A stretch of DNA of 64,000 nucleotides from Thermococcus sp. 21S7 (lineage in GTDB: Archaea > Methanobacteriota_B > Thermococci > Thermococcales > Thermococcaceae). Every line of letters starts with the position of its first letter. Within the stretch, counting starts at the first letter, position 1. The notes below the pieces were generated by a model. The model was not told the origin of the DNA and did not search any database. It saw nothing but the letters and a program-made list of their open reading frames with translations. A program made the translations under genes and the position numbers. Location: NCBI RefSeq assembly GCF_012027615.1, contig NZ_SNUT01000004.1:62001-126000 (forward strand). The letters run 5' to 3'. Shown here one piece after another: positions 26,622 through 35,076 of this stretch.

Positions 26622-27167
26622 ATGCCCGAGGAGGCGCTCATCGTCGTTGATATGCAGAGGGATTTCATGCCCGGGGGAGCCCTGCCGGTTCCCGATGGGG
26701 ACAAAGTAATTCCAAGGTGCAACCGCTACATCGAGGAGTTCAGGAAGAGGGGGGCTTTGATAGTTGCCACCCGCGACTGGCATCCCGAGAACCACATCAG
26801 CTTTAGGGAGCAGGGCGGCCCGTGGCCAAGGCACTGCGTTCAGAACACTCCAGGGGCGGAGTTCGTCGTTGAACTCCCCGCCGATGCGGTGATAATCTCA
26901 AAGGCCACGGAGCCCGATAAGGAGGCCTATTCGGGATTCGAGGGAACGAACCTGGCGGAGATACTGAAGAGAAACGGGGTGAGGAGGGTTTACGTCTGCG
27001 GCGTCGCCACAGAGTACTGCGTTAAGGCGACCGCCCTCGATGCGATTAAGAACGGCTTCGAGACCTACCTCCTCCGCGACGCGGTGAAGGGAATCAAACC
27101 CCAGGATGAGGAGTGGGCTTTGAGGGAGATGGAGAGGGCCGGCGTGAAGGTTCTCTACCAGATATGA
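26622..27167 (+). CDS. pncA: Nicotinamidase (isochorismatase-like hydrolase)
   Basis: 181 residues, ATG 26622. The catalytic Asp is in ALIVVDMQRDF, the Lys in VIISKATEPDKEAYSGF and the Cys in YVCGVATEYCVKATALDA (nucleophile in TEYC). Metal-binding residues include the pair in TRDWHPENHISF. It deaminates nicotinamide to nicotinate for NAD salvage. Length and motifs match the characterised Pyrococcus enzyme. The final 74 nt overlap the convergent AI-2E-type transporter gene. Confidence 0.92.
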   Translation: MPEEALIVVDMQRDFMPGGALPVPDGDKVIPRCNRYIEEFRKRGALIVATRDWHPENHISFREQGGPWPRHCVQNTPGAEFVVELPADAVIISKATEPDKEAYSGFEGTNLAEILKRNGVRRVYVCGVATEYCVKATALDAIKNGFETYLLRDAVKGIKPQDEEWALREMERAGVKVLYQI

Positions 27168-28140
27168 CCCTCTTCCATTCTTTCAGGAGAACCAGGAGAA
27201 GGTTGAGCACTATCGGGCCTATTATGAGGCCCTTCACCCCCATGGCCCACGTTCCGCCTATCATCCCTATGAAGACGAGGGTCTCGTCGAGGTTCGTGTC
27301 CTTTGCCACCATCATCGGCCTTATCGTGTAATCGGGCATCGGGGAGACCAGGAGAAAGCCGTAGAGTGCTATCCCAATCGCATGGAGGTACATGGCCTCC
27401 TTGGCGAAGTACGCAGCCGCAATGAGCCATATCATCCAGCCCTCGAAGAGGGGGACGAAGGAGAAGAGGAACGTCAGGAAACCGGCCACTATCGCGGTGT
27501 AGAGGTCGGAGACCCCAAACAGGAGGAAGCCAAACGTCATCAGAACGCCCTTTACAACGTTCAAAACCAGCCAGGCCCTCACCAGTGCCCCAAGGGTTTT
27601 GTTGAGACTTTCCAATATCTCCTCGCCCAGACGGCGGTTCTTATCCGGAATCGCCAGCCGTATCTCCTCTGCTATTTCATGCGCGTTGGAGAGTGCGTAG
27701 TAGAAGGTGAAGAGGAAAACGACGAGCTGGAGGAGGTACATAGGGAGGGAGAATGCCTGCTTCGATATGTAGTCCGACAGCCTTGGGATGAGCTGATTGA
27801 AGAAGTTCTGGAGAAAATCGTGAACCTCCGGAGGTAGCGGCTGGTTCATGAGCCACCTGAAGAAATCAACGACGCTCCGGTAGAACGATGCCGCGACCTG
27901 AACGGATATCATCAGAAGCTCGAAGGTCACCACGCCGCCGAGCCCCAGCATTCCCACCGTGAGCAGCAGGGCGGAGCGGGTTTCGCCGAGCCTGGGGGCG
28001 AGCCTCCTGTGTATTGGATGGGCCGCATAGGCCAGAATCAGGCCGAAGAATATCGGCGTTATCAGTGGACTGATGGCCTTCCACGTTATGTAGGCTATGA
28101 TGAGCACCGTTGCAACCCAGGCAAGTCTCGCCGCCTTCAT
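27094..28140 (-). CDS. AI-2E/PerM-family membrane transporter
   Basis: 348 residues with about 8 hydrophobic helices. ISPLITPIFFGLILAYAAHPIHRR near the N-terminus and GVKGLIIGPIVLNLLLVLLKEW near the C-terminus are family signatures. The Pro- and Ser-rich C-tail (REPSRRPSPSPSKPTPHPGV) is encoded opposite the end of the nicotinamidase gene and may be a secondary extension. Archaeal substrates are unknown; AI-2 export is only the family name. Confidence 0.85.
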   Translation of the reverse strand: MKAARLAWVATVLIIAYITWKAISPLITPIFFGLILAYAAHPIHRRLAPRLGETRSALLLTVGMLGLGGVVTFELLMISVQVAASFYRSVVDFFRWLMNQPLPPEVHDFLQNFFNQLIPRLSDYISKQAFSLPMYLLQLVVFLFTFYYALSNAHEIAEEIRLAIPDKNRRLGEEILESLNKTLGALVRAWLVLNVVKGVLMTFGFLLFGVSDLYTAIVAGFLTFLFSFVPLFEGWMIWLIAAAYFAKEAMYLHAIGIALYGFLLVSPMPDYTIRPMMVAKDTNLDETLVFIGMIGGTWAMGVKGLIIGPIVLNLLLVLLKEWKRVISGREPSRRPSPSPSKPTPHPGV

Positions 28141-28168
28141 GTTCCTCGTGGGGTTTATTAGGTCTCCC

Positions 28169-28176
28169 TTTATAAA
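28169..28176 (+). promoter_or_regulatory. TATA box for the gene at 28195
   Basis: CTTTATAAAC is centred about 22 nt before ATG 28195, so the transcript would start near the initiation codon. Confidence 0.5.
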
Positions 28177-28194
28177 CCATACGTGGTGTTGGGG

Positions 28195-28515
28195 ATGAAA
28201 ACGGCTCTGAGGGAAAAAGCTCTAGCCTATATAAGCCGTGCCGAGCATTACCTGGAAGAAAAACGCTTCGAGATGGCATACAACGCCTATATGGACGCTC
28301 TGCACACCATTGGTGCCTATCTGGTTTACCAGGACACAGGGATTCTCATGTCCGTGAACGAGATGATGGGAATCCTTATGGGCCGACATCCTGAAATCCA
28401 CGAGGTCATAGTCCGCTATTCCAGGATGACGGGCTTTGATGAGGGGACCATAAAGGCAATGAGAAAAGATGTGGAAAGGCTCAGGGATTCAGCGTTTCCC
28501 ACTGGGGCGGGATGA
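28195..28515 (+). CDS. Small helical HEPN-like protein
   Basis: ATG 28195, with GGTG 6-7 nt upstream; 106 residues, all-helical. ALREKALAYISRAEHYLEEK followed by RFEMAYNAYMDALHTIGAYL resembles HEPN-domain helices, but the canonical R-X4-6-H catalytic pair is not clear. So it may be a non-catalytic HEPN-like or other four-helix protein. No antitoxin partner is adjacent. The last 35 nt overlap the convergent gene. Confidence 0.6.
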   Translation: MKTALREKALAYISRAEHYLEEKRFEMAYNAYMDALHTIGAYLVYQDTGILMSVNEMMGILMGRHPEIHEVIVRYSRMTGFDEGTIKAMRKDVERLRDSAFPTGAG

Positions 28516-28948
28516 TGGTCTTCATGTGCAGCATGGAAGACAGAATCTTCTCGTCTTCCCTTCTTTCCGTTCTGCAGTCCAGAACCGCACTCTCCAGCGT
28601 CCTTGCCAGACCCTCGTTTCCGTAGAGGGTGACCAGCACTATACCGCCGTCCGAGGGGTGGAACGTTATGTAGATGATGCCTTTGTCCCTTACCTCTATC
28701 CCGGATGGAACCATCTTGATGAGAAACGCCCCGCTCCTTCCTTTCCGGTTCCATATCCCGGTTATCTCCAGCATGCCGTGGGAGTAGAAGATGGAGAGAA
28801 ACGGAAGGGAATCCGTGGGCGTTAGGGGGTACGTCCCCATCTTGTACAGGACGACCTTTCCCCTGGCGGCTCCCAGAAAGGCCGAACCACAGAGGCCGTC
28901 TATGTAAGAACCCAAAGCTTCATAAACAATATCGCCTGACCCATCCAA
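28481..28948 (-). CDS. Hypothetical protein
   Basis: The start is taken as TTG 28948, because GGTGAT lies four nt before it; a longer in-frame start at 28960 is possible. 155 residues of mixed alpha/beta type with no signal peptide. MDGSGDIVYEALGSYIDGL at the N-terminus and GIIYITFHPSDGGIVLVTLY in the centre loosely resemble roadblock/LC7-type regulators of small GTPases, but I cannot confirm this. It has its own TATA-like AAATATAC just upstream and overlaps the convergent small gene at 3'. Confidence 0.55.
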   Translation of the reverse strand: MDGSGDIVYEALGSYIDGLCGSAFLGAARGKVVLYKMGTYPLTPTDSLPFLSIFYSHGMLEITGIWNRKGRSGAFLIKMVPSGIEVRDKGIIYITFHPSDGGIVLVTLYGNEGLARTLESAVLDCRTERREDEKILSSMLHMKTIIPPQWETLNP

Positions 28949-29013
28949 CGCTATCACCAATGTATATTTGACTCCCTTCGTATATTGGTAATTGGTCCTT
29001 AACGGTGGTTGCG

Positions 29014-29697
29014 ATGAGAATAGTCGCCGCTGACACGGGTGGTGCCCTGCTCACGGAGACCTATGAACCCCTTGGCCTGATATCCACTGCGGCCGTCCTC
29101 GTGGAGAAGCCCTACAAGACTGCAACGCTCGATAGGGTCAGGTACGCCAACCCCCTCGACTACGACATGAGCGGGAGGCAGGCGATAAGGGACGAGGCTT
29201 TCCTGGCCGTTGAACTCGCGAGGGACGTTAAGCCCGACGTAATTCACCTCGACTCCACAATCGGCGGAATAGAGGTGCGGAAGCTCGACGAGCCGACGAT
29301 CGACGCGCTGACGATAACCGACCGCGGAAAGGAGGTCTGGAAGGACTTAGCTAAAGACCTTCGGCCGCTGGCAACGAAATTCTGGGAGGAGACGGGGATA
29401 GAAATGGTCGCCATAGGGAAGTCGAGCGTTCCCGTGAGGATAGCAGAAATCTACGCCGGCCTCTACACCGCCAAGTGGGCCATAGACTACGCGAGGAAGG
29501 AGGGGAAAGCCATCGTCGGCCTTCCGCGCTACATGAAGGTTGAGATAAGGGAAGGAAAAATATACGGCGAGAGCCTTGACCCGCGCGAGGGCGGTCTCTT
29601 CGGGGAAATCGAGGCGGAAACCGGGGGAATCGGCTGGGAGCTCTACCCGAACCCGCTCGTGAGGCGCTTCATGGTGCTTGAAGTTTGGAAGGAGTGA
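29014..29697 (+). CDS. DUF4152-type conserved archaeal protein
   Basis: ATG 29014 after GGTGGTTGCG; 227 residues. It begins MRIVAADTGGALLTETYEPL and contains KPDVIHLDSTIGGIEVRKLD, with acidic residues spaced as in an RNase H-like fold (Asp in AADTGG, Asp in IHLDST, Glu and Asp further on). I recall this as the DUF4152 family, found mainly in Thermococcales. A nuclease-like fold is inferred; the activity is not known. Confidence 0.65.
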   Translation: MRIVAADTGGALLTETYEPLGLISTAAVLVEKPYKTATLDRVRYANPLDYDMSGRQAIRDEAFLAVELARDVKPDVIHLDSTIGGIEVRKLDEPTIDALTITDRGKEVWKDLAKDLRPLATKFWEETGIEMVAIGKSSVPVRIAEIYAGLYTAKWAIDYARKEGKAIVGLPRYMKVEIREGKIYGESLDPREGGLFGEIEAETGGIGWELYPNPLVRRFMVLEVWKE

Positions 29698-29715
29698 GAA
29701 AAGGAGTTAATCTGA

Positions 29716-29951
29716 GATCCTGACGAGCTGAAGAGGCTCTTAGAGCTTGAATTGCTTCGTAGGGAGCTCATAAGAGAGAGGAAAAGACCAAAGGGGGACT
29801 TTAGGAAACTCAGGGGAATTTTGGGAAATGCCGAGTTTGATGAGCTTAGGGCATACGAGCTGGAGGCTGAGTTCGGTGATTTATATGCAAACGTTATGTA
29901 CCGCTACCTCTTTGAAACACCAATGAGCGAAAGCGCTGAGGGAATAAACCG
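29716..29951 (+). pseudogene. Coding-like fragment without start, unknown
   Basis: After an in-frame stop at 29713 the frame reads DPDELKRLLELELLRRELIR, then ERKRPKGDFRKLRGILGNAE, then FDELRAYELEAEFGDLYANV, and runs on across the 3' end of the minus-strand secreted-protein gene. The charged helical composition is protein-like. No ATG or GTG with a ribosome site is present; TTG 29752 is possible but weak. It is probably a truncated gene remnant cut by the neighbouring insertion. Family not recognised. Confidence 0.35.
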
Positions 29952-31326
29952 TCACCTTCTCCTCCAAATTGTCGCTCCGATAAACCCTGCCAGGAGTCCG
30001 ATGGAAGCGTACATCACCGCAGGGACCGTTTGAGAGTTCTTCTTCCCGGGGTTCTGGGAGAGGCATGTTGTGTTGCCCGCCCGTGTGGCGTTGATGGCCG
30101 ATTTTCCACATTCAACGGGTGAGAATACCGTGAAGTTCTCCGCAAGTTTAACGTTCAGTTTGTTCCATGCCTCGGGGCTGGATGTGTATCTGAGGAGCTT
30201 AATGACTCGGTAATCCCCGACATTGCCGGTGTAGAGGAGTTCCGGTTCGTGGCGTGTCCAGCCGGTCATGTTGAGAAGCAGAATACTGTACGGAGGTATA
30301 TCACGGGTATCTGTGGTGTTGTACAGGAATTGGGCAGCATAAGTGCCGTTTTCCTTCCGAACAGTGGTCACGTAGTAGTGAAAACTGCATGTGTTTCCGC
30401 TCTTTTCTGGAATCGCCCAGACCTGCAGGTTTCCCAGATATGCCAGGGTCAGGTTGGGGGTAAGGGGGCGGCAGAAGCTCACGCCCTTTTCGAGGTCGGG
30501 ATAGCAGTATTCAAGAGGTGACGTGACAAATTCAACTTCCTCTGGCGAATATCCAAGTCCCCGGCGGATAATTGCTTCTGAAACGTTCCACGAGAACGCC
30601 ACCCAGGGCGGATTCTGAACGCTGACGCTCACCCATGCAAATCCTGTGTTAAAGTTATAAACGCTTCCATTTAACATGGCGGATTCCACGGGCTCCCCCG
30701 TGTATGGGTTTAGGGGGTGAAGGGCGAGCATCTGGGCCGGCTTTATGCACGACTCATTCAGGATATAAAAGCTGTACTGGTAGGGATATGCCGTGCCTTC
30801 ATCCCGTTGCATGCTCGGAAGAGGAGCTGGTAGCCCCAGATACCCCAGATCCTCGTCCTCATAGAGGATTCTATCCCCCTCGGAGTACTGGATGAATGGA
30901 TACGAAAAGGGATACGAAAACCGGCGCGGATACACGAGGTAAACGCCACTCGCGTTGATGTAAAACAGATACGTGTTTGCAAACAGGCCCTCGTACGCTC
31001 CATAGTCCGGGTCGTAGGAGTAGGGACTTTTCAGTTTTTCCAGTCCTCTGGAGGTGTAATCCTCCAGCATCTCGGTGGCGTTCATGTAATAGCTGAGTAC
31101 GAACTCCCCGGTTAAAGTCAGATTCATCGATAGAGGGGGTATGTAATCGGCAGCGCCCACGATGACGAAGGCATCGTCCTTTCCAACTACCGCGGCGGAC
31201 TTTATGAACAGGACGTCCGGGGGGCCGCAATCCTTTGATGCAGCAACATATGGGGTTGGCAAGGTATATTCAAGGAGCACGATGAAAACGATAAGAAAAA
31301 CAAAGAGGTTGCCCCCTTTTTGCCAT
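29952..31326 (-). CDS. Secreted, C-terminally anchored protein with a frameshift near its start
   Basis: The main frame (from GTG 31280) encodes 442 residues rich in Tyr, Pro and N-glycosylation-like sites and ends in a membrane anchor (VMYASIGLLAGFIGATIWRRR). Upstream of 31280 the same frame encodes a hydrophobic signal-like stretch but has no start codon before a stop. ATG 31326, preceded by AAGGTG, is out of frame by 1 nt. It joins perfectly if one base is removed from its A5-G5 tract (31312-31321), giving MAKRGNLFVFLIVFIV as signal peptide. So the natural gene begins at 31326 and carries a homopolymer frameshift. Function unknown; likely cell-surface. It follows iorA on the same strand by 26 nt. 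Confidence 0.7.
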
Positions 31327-31352
31327 TGTAAGCACCTTCGGATGCCCCGACA

Positions 31353-33257
31353 TTAATCCCTACCCAGCTCGCTCGGGAACTTTATCGCGTCGAACGGGCA
31401 GAGCTGGTTGCAGACACCGCAGCCGGTGCAGAGCAGGTTGTCTATCTTCACCTTGTTCGTCTCCGGGTCGTAAACCAGGGCTGGACAGCCGGTCAGGAGT
31501 ATGCAGGCCTTGCAGCCGGTGCACTTCTCCTCGACGACAACCGGTATCTCCCCTATCTCGCCGCGCCTTATGACAGGTATAACGCACTCCTGCTTCGCTA
31601 TTATCACGGCCGGCCCTTCAACCCCCATCGCCTCCTTGATGGCCTCCCTCGTGGCCTTGAGGTCGTAGGGGTCAACTGTCTTGACGTACTTGACGCCCAG
31701 AGCCTTGACTAGAGCCTCGATATCGATCTCGTTGAACTTCCTGCCGGTCTCGCTGCCTCCGGTTCCCGGGTGGGGCTGGTGGCCGGTCATCGCCGTCGTC
31801 CTGTTGTCAAGTATCATGACGAGAACGTTCAGGTTCTTGTAGACCGCGTCGACCAGCGGCTGGATTCCGTTGTGGAAGAACGTCGAATCGCCGATGGTGG
31901 CTATCACCTTCTTGTTAAGAGCCACGCTCTGGCCGTTCGCTAAACTGATGCTCGCGCCCATCACATACTCGGTCCATATCGCCTCAAGCGGCGGGAGGAG
32001 CGAGAGGGCGTAGCAGCCTATGTCGCCGTGTATTGGTACTGAGTACCTTCCGAGCTTGAGGTCGCGGAGTGCATCCAGTGCGGCCCTGTAGGAGCCCCTG
32101 TGCGGACAGCCGGGGCACATTCCAGGAGGTCTCTTCGGGGCGAGGCTTTCGGCGTATTTGACTTCCTCCGGCTTCTCGTAGGTCTCCCCCTCCTCGCCGA
32201 TGAGCCTGAGCAGGGCGTTTCTGACAAGACTCGGCGTCAGCTCGCCTTCGAGGGGGAAGTGGCCCGTTCTCTTGCCGTAAATTGGAACGTTGAGACCGGC
32301 CTCGTAGGCGGCTATCTTGACTTCCTCCTCCAGGAAGGGCGCGCCGTCCTCGACCACTATCGCGAAGTCCACACCCTTGAGGAACTCGACCACGAGCTTT
32401 CTCGGGAGCGGGTGCGGCGTTGAGAGCTTGAGAACCTTGAAATCTCCCTTTATCTTCGGGAGAGCCTCCCTCACGTAGTTGTAGGGTGCGCCCTCGACGA
32501 TGATGCCTATTCTACCGCTTCCCTCGACCCAGTTGAAGGGCATCGCGTTGAACTCCTCCTCTATCTTCGCCAGGGTCTCGTTCAGCCACTCGTGCCTCTT
32601 CCTGTTGCCCTCCATGCTCGCTCTAACGTACCTCTCAATGTCTTTCTTGAACTTCGGCTCGCGCTCCAGCTCGACGAACTCGCCAACTTCCACATCGGCA
32701 GTCGTGTGGTTTACCCTCGTGGTGGTCCTGAAGATGACGGGAACTTTATAGCGCTCGCTCAGCTCGTAGGCGTAGATGATTAGGTCGTGGGCCTCCTGGG
32801 GGTCGGCAGGCTCAAGGACGGGCAGAAGGGAGATTTTTCCATAGTATCTGTCGTCCTGCTCGGTCTGGGAAGTGTGCGGCCCGGGGTCATCCGCCACGAG
32901 GATGACCGTGCCCCCCTCCACGCCGGAGTAGGCGAGGCTCATCAGAGGGTCGGCGGCGACGTTGAGACCGACGCACTTCATCGTGACGAGGGTTCTCAGT
33001 CCCGTGTAGGCAACTCCGGCCGCTTCCTCAAGGGCAACCTTCTCGTTGGGGGCCCACTCGGCGAATACCTCCGGCTTCAGGTGGGCTATCGTTTCTATGA
33101 CCTCGGTTGAGGGCGTTCCGGGGTAGCCCGTGGCGAAGGCGACGCCGCTCTCCAGGGCACCGTAGGCTATCGCTTCGTTTCCCATGAGAAGTTTTCTTTC
33201 CCTCTTTTGGGCCTTGGGCTCGACAGAGTCAGAAGGGTAAGCCTTAACCGCTTCCAT
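31353..33257 (-). CDS. iorA: Indolepyruvate:ferredoxin oxidoreductase alpha subunit
   Basis: ATG 33257 with GGTGGT just upstream; 634 residues. The N-terminal half is pyrimidine/pyrophosphate-type domain (AIAYGALESGVAFATGYPGT). The C-terminal half has the TPP-binding signature IGDSTFFHNGIQPLVDAV followed by DNRTTAMTGHQPHPG. A ferredoxin-like tail carries two 4Fe-4S clusters (CTGCKACILLTGCP and CTGCGVCNQLCP). With IorB, not in this window, it oxidises aryl pyruvates from aromatic amino acids to aryl-acetyl-CoA, reducing ferredoxin. No other subunit gene is adjacent. Confidence 0.95.
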   Translation of the reverse strand: MEAVKAYPSDSVEPKAQKRERKLLMGNEAIAYGALESGVAFATGYPGTPSTEVIETIAHLKPEVFAEWAPNEKVALEEAAGVAYTGLRTLVTMKCVGLNVAADPLMSLAYSGVEGGTVILVADDPGPHTSQTEQDDRYYGKISLLPVLEPADPQEAHDLIIYAYELSERYKVPVIFRTTTRVNHTTADVEVGEFVELEREPKFKKDIERYVRASMEGNRKRHEWLNETLAKIEEEFNAMPFNWVEGSGRIGIIVEGAPYNYVREALPKIKGDFKVLKLSTPHPLPRKLVVEFLKGVDFAIVVEDGAPFLEEEVKIAAYEAGLNVPIYGKRTGHFPLEGELTPSLVRNALLRLIGEEGETYEKPEEVKYAESLAPKRPPGMCPGCPHRGSYRAALDALRDLKLGRYSVPIHGDIGCYALSLLPPLEAIWTEYVMGASISLANGQSVALNKKVIATIGDSTFFHNGIQPLVDAVYKNLNVLVMILDNRTTAMTGHQPHPGTGGSETGRKFNEIDIEALVKALGVKYVKTVDPYDLKATREAIKEAMGVEGPAVIIAKQECVIPVIRRGEIGEIPVVVEEKCTGCKACILLTGCPALVYDPETNKVKIDNLLCTGCGVCNQLCPFDAIKFPSELGRD

Positions 33258-33341
33258 ATCACCACCGCTCAAACTTGTATCGAAGGGTTAAAACTCTACC
33301 TTCAGAAAACCCCCGAGGAAAATTGAAAAATTTTCGGAAAA

Positions 33342-33620
33342 TCACGGGCGTTTTCTCTCATTCTTGCCGTAGTGAACCTCGTTGTGCGTCCGGAAGAAGG
33401 TCCTCGTCATGGTCTCAGAGCGCCAGTCCCCTGGAACCATGATGAAGAGGATTCCTATGATGAACGCGACCACCGTGATGGCACCGGCCACTGGTGCGTA
33501 ACCCGAGAAGCCCCAGAACATGATGAGAAACGGGACGCTGATCACCCCAATCACGATGGAGGCAAAGAGCACGGTGAGGATTTTGTATCCGTACCTCTCC
33601 ATAAAGATCCCCACGTCCAA
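33342..33620 (-). CDS. Small two-helix membrane protein, paralogue A
   Basis: TTG 33620 is preferred, because it matches the start of the neighbouring paralogue (start codon, then D-x-x-F/I-FMERYGYK) and has GGTGAGG close upstream. 92 residues. After the conserved FMERYGYK segment come two hydrophobic helices (ILTVLFASIVIGVISVPFLIM and VAGAITVVAFIIGILFIM) and a basic tail. It lies 5 nt downstream of paralogue B, so they are one operon. Function unknown; the family appears to be small archaeal membrane proteins. Confidence 0.65.
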   Translation of the reverse strand: MDVGIFMERYGYKILTVLFASIVIGVISVPFLIMFWGFSGYAPVAGAITVVAFIIGILFIMVPGDWRSETMTRTFFRTHNEVHYGKNERKRP

Positions 33621-33625
33621 TTTCC

Positions 33626-33877
33626 TCACCTCTTCGGCCTGTCATCGTAGAAGTACTTCGCGTGGGCCTGAGCCTGAGCGTCCATGACGCGCCTCTTTAC
33701 GGTGAGGGCGTAGACGACCAGAAGGAGCAGGAACAGTCCACCTGCGAAGAGTCCGTAGCGTCTGAGAATTGAATACGCAGAGAACACCAGAACCCCGAGT
33801 ATCGTTAGAAGGACGACCCCGAATATCCCAAAAAGTACCTTATAGCCATACCTCTCCATGAAGAGGTCGAAGTCCAC
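33626..33877 (-). CDS. Small two-helix membrane protein, paralogue B
   Basis: GTG 33877 (GGTGGT four nt upstream); 83 residues. N-terminus MDFDLFMERYGYKVLFGIFG, then a second helix (LFAGGLFLLLLVVYALTV) and a basic tail with KYFYDDRPKR. The FMERYGYK motif and layout match paralogue A next door, so this is a tandem duplication. The longer open frame to 34066 would run under the divergent gene and is not used. Function unknown. Confidence 0.65.
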   Translation of the reverse strand: MDFDLFMERYGYKVLFGIFGVVLLTILGVLVFSAYSILRRYGLFAGGLFLLLLVVYALTVKRRVMDAQAQAHAKYFYDDRPKR

Positions 33878-33930
33878 CGGGACCACCGTGCGGGTTTTAT
33901 CCCGTTCAACGTAAAAGCCTTTCGGGATGC

Positions 33931-33949
33931 TTAAATACCCCCGTGGGTA
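33931..33949. promoter_or_regulatory. TATA box and adjacent inverted repeat in a divergent region
   Basis: TTAAATA (33931-33937) is a TATA candidate for the gene at 33968. It is followed by TACCC-CCGT-GGGTA (33936-33949), a perfect 5-bp inverted repeat overlapping the box, a possible repressor site. Confidence 0.35.
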
Positions 33950-33967
33950 GATAAATACGTGGTGAAG

Positions 33968-34255
33968 ATGAAGGTGGGAGAACTCCTCGGGCTGGTCGAT
34001 GAGACCATAGCCAGCCTGAAGATAGCGATAATCGCGAACCAGAACAGGGTCTTTGAGAGCCCGCACACAAGCTACGAGTTTGCCCAGCGGGTCCTGGAGC
34101 TTCAGGAGGACTTAGATGACCTGATAAAGGCGCGTGAGATGCTCGCCAAACTCGATCATGAGGACGACGTGGAGGAACATTTCTCAAAGGAGGAGCTCGA
34201 TGAGTTTTTGCGGCTCCTTGAGCTTCTCAGGAAAGCCGATGCGCACGCCTACTGA
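33968..34255 (+). CDS. Small helical protein, unknown
   Basis: ATG 33968, with GGTGA shortly upstream (GTG 33959 is also in frame); 95 residues. Entirely helical and charged (LLGLVDETIASLKIAIIANQ, then ELQEDLDDLIKAREMLAKLD), suggesting a coiled coil or helical bundle. No motif recognised. It is followed 9 nt later by the MazG-like gene, so they are probably co-transcribed, and it could be an accessory protein to that enzyme. Confidence 0.65.
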   Translation: MKVGELLGLVDETIASLKIAIIANQNRVFESPHTSYEFAQRVLELQEDLDDLIKAREMLAKLDHEDDVEEHFSKEELDEFLRLLELLRKADAHAY

Positions 34256-34264
34256 GGTGGTACC

Positions 34265-34582
34265 ATGGACTTCCGGGAGCTTGAGGAGAAGCTCGTGGCC
34301 TTCCGCGATGCGAGAGGCTGGAAGAAATACCACACGCCGAAGAACCTAGCGGTATCGGCGGCTGTCGAGCTGGGAGAACTGCTTGAGCACTTCCAGTGGG
34401 AGAGCGATGGCGAGATACTTGAGGCCGTGAAAGACCCGGCCAAAAAGGAGGCCATAGCCGACGAGATAGCCGATGTCGTGATTTATCTCACGCTCCTCGC
34501 CCACGAGCTTGGTATAGACCTCGATGGGGCGGTTGAGAGGAAGCTGGAGAAAAACGGGAGGAAGTACCCGCTCAGGGGCTGA
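34265..34582 (+). CDS. MazG-like nucleotide pyrophosphohydrolase
   Basis: ATG 34265 after AGGTGG; 105 residues. The MazG metal motif ELGELLEHFQWESD, then EAIADEIADVVIYLTLLAHE, gives the E-x2-E plus E-x2-D pattern typical of the single-domain iMazG/RS21-C6-like enzymes, and WKKYHTPKNLAVSAAVE is conserved in them. It hydrolyses NTPs or dNTPs, probably non-canonical ones, to NMP and pyrophosphate. The stop overlaps the convergent HIT gene by 11 nt. Confidence 0.88.
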   Translation: MDFRELEEKLVAFRDARGWKKYHTPKNLAVSAAVELGELLEHFQWESDGEILEAVKDPAKKEAIADEIADVVIYLTLLAHELGIDLDGAVERKLEKNGRKYPLRG

Positions 34583-35021
34583 ACGCCTTCCTCAGCATTT
34601 CGATTTCTTCCTTGCGCATCCTGTTCTTTACCCAGCGCTCCTTCAGGTTCAGGTTCTCGTCCTCCAAATCCAGCACTGCCTTTCTGACGCCGCCCCTTGG
34701 ATGGGCGCAGTCCCCCTCCCAGCGCGGGATGACGTGGACGTGCAGATGGGGAACCGTCTGGCCTGCGGCCTTCCCCAGGTTCATCCCAACGTTGAAGCCG
34801 TCAGGATTCAGGGTTTCCCTCAGCTTTTCCATGGCGAGCTCCACGCTCCGGACCAGGGCGGCCTTTTCTTCCCGGCTCAGCTCATCCGGGCTCTCGACGT
34901 GCCTCCGGGGAACCACAAGCAGGTGTCCTCTGTTCGCGGGATAGGAATCAACGAGTATCCTGATGAGGTCGTCCTCGTGGAGGATTGCCTCCCGCCTCGC
35001 GTTGCAGAACGGACACTCCAT
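34572..35021 (-). CDS. HIT-family nucleotide hydrolase
   Basis: ATG 35021 (MECPFCNARREAILHEDDLI) with GGTGC upstream; 149 residues. It contains the CPFC zinc pair, the substrate segment DSYPANRGHLLVVPRRHV and the histidine triad HLHVHVIPRW. It acts on dinucleotide polyphosphates or nucleotide phosphoramidates. The frame extends to 35162 but the extension lacks coding character. Confidence 0.9.
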   Translation of the reverse strand: MECPFCNARREAILHEDDLIRILVDSYPANRGHLLVVPRRHVESPDELSREEKAALVRSVELAMEKLRETLNPDGFNVGMNLGKAAGQTVPHLHVHVIPRWEGDCAHPRGGVRKAVLDLEDENLNLKERWVKNRMRKEEIEMLRKAFSP

Positions 35022-35076
35022 CGGCAGCACCAAAGACTTAAAACCGGTTTCAAATAAAAATGCCTCGGTGGAGAGG

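Noticed and set aside
28195-28515. HEPN toxin of a toxin-antitoxin pair
   Set aside because: No clear R-X4-6-H motif and no partner gene on the same strand; kept as HEPN-like only.
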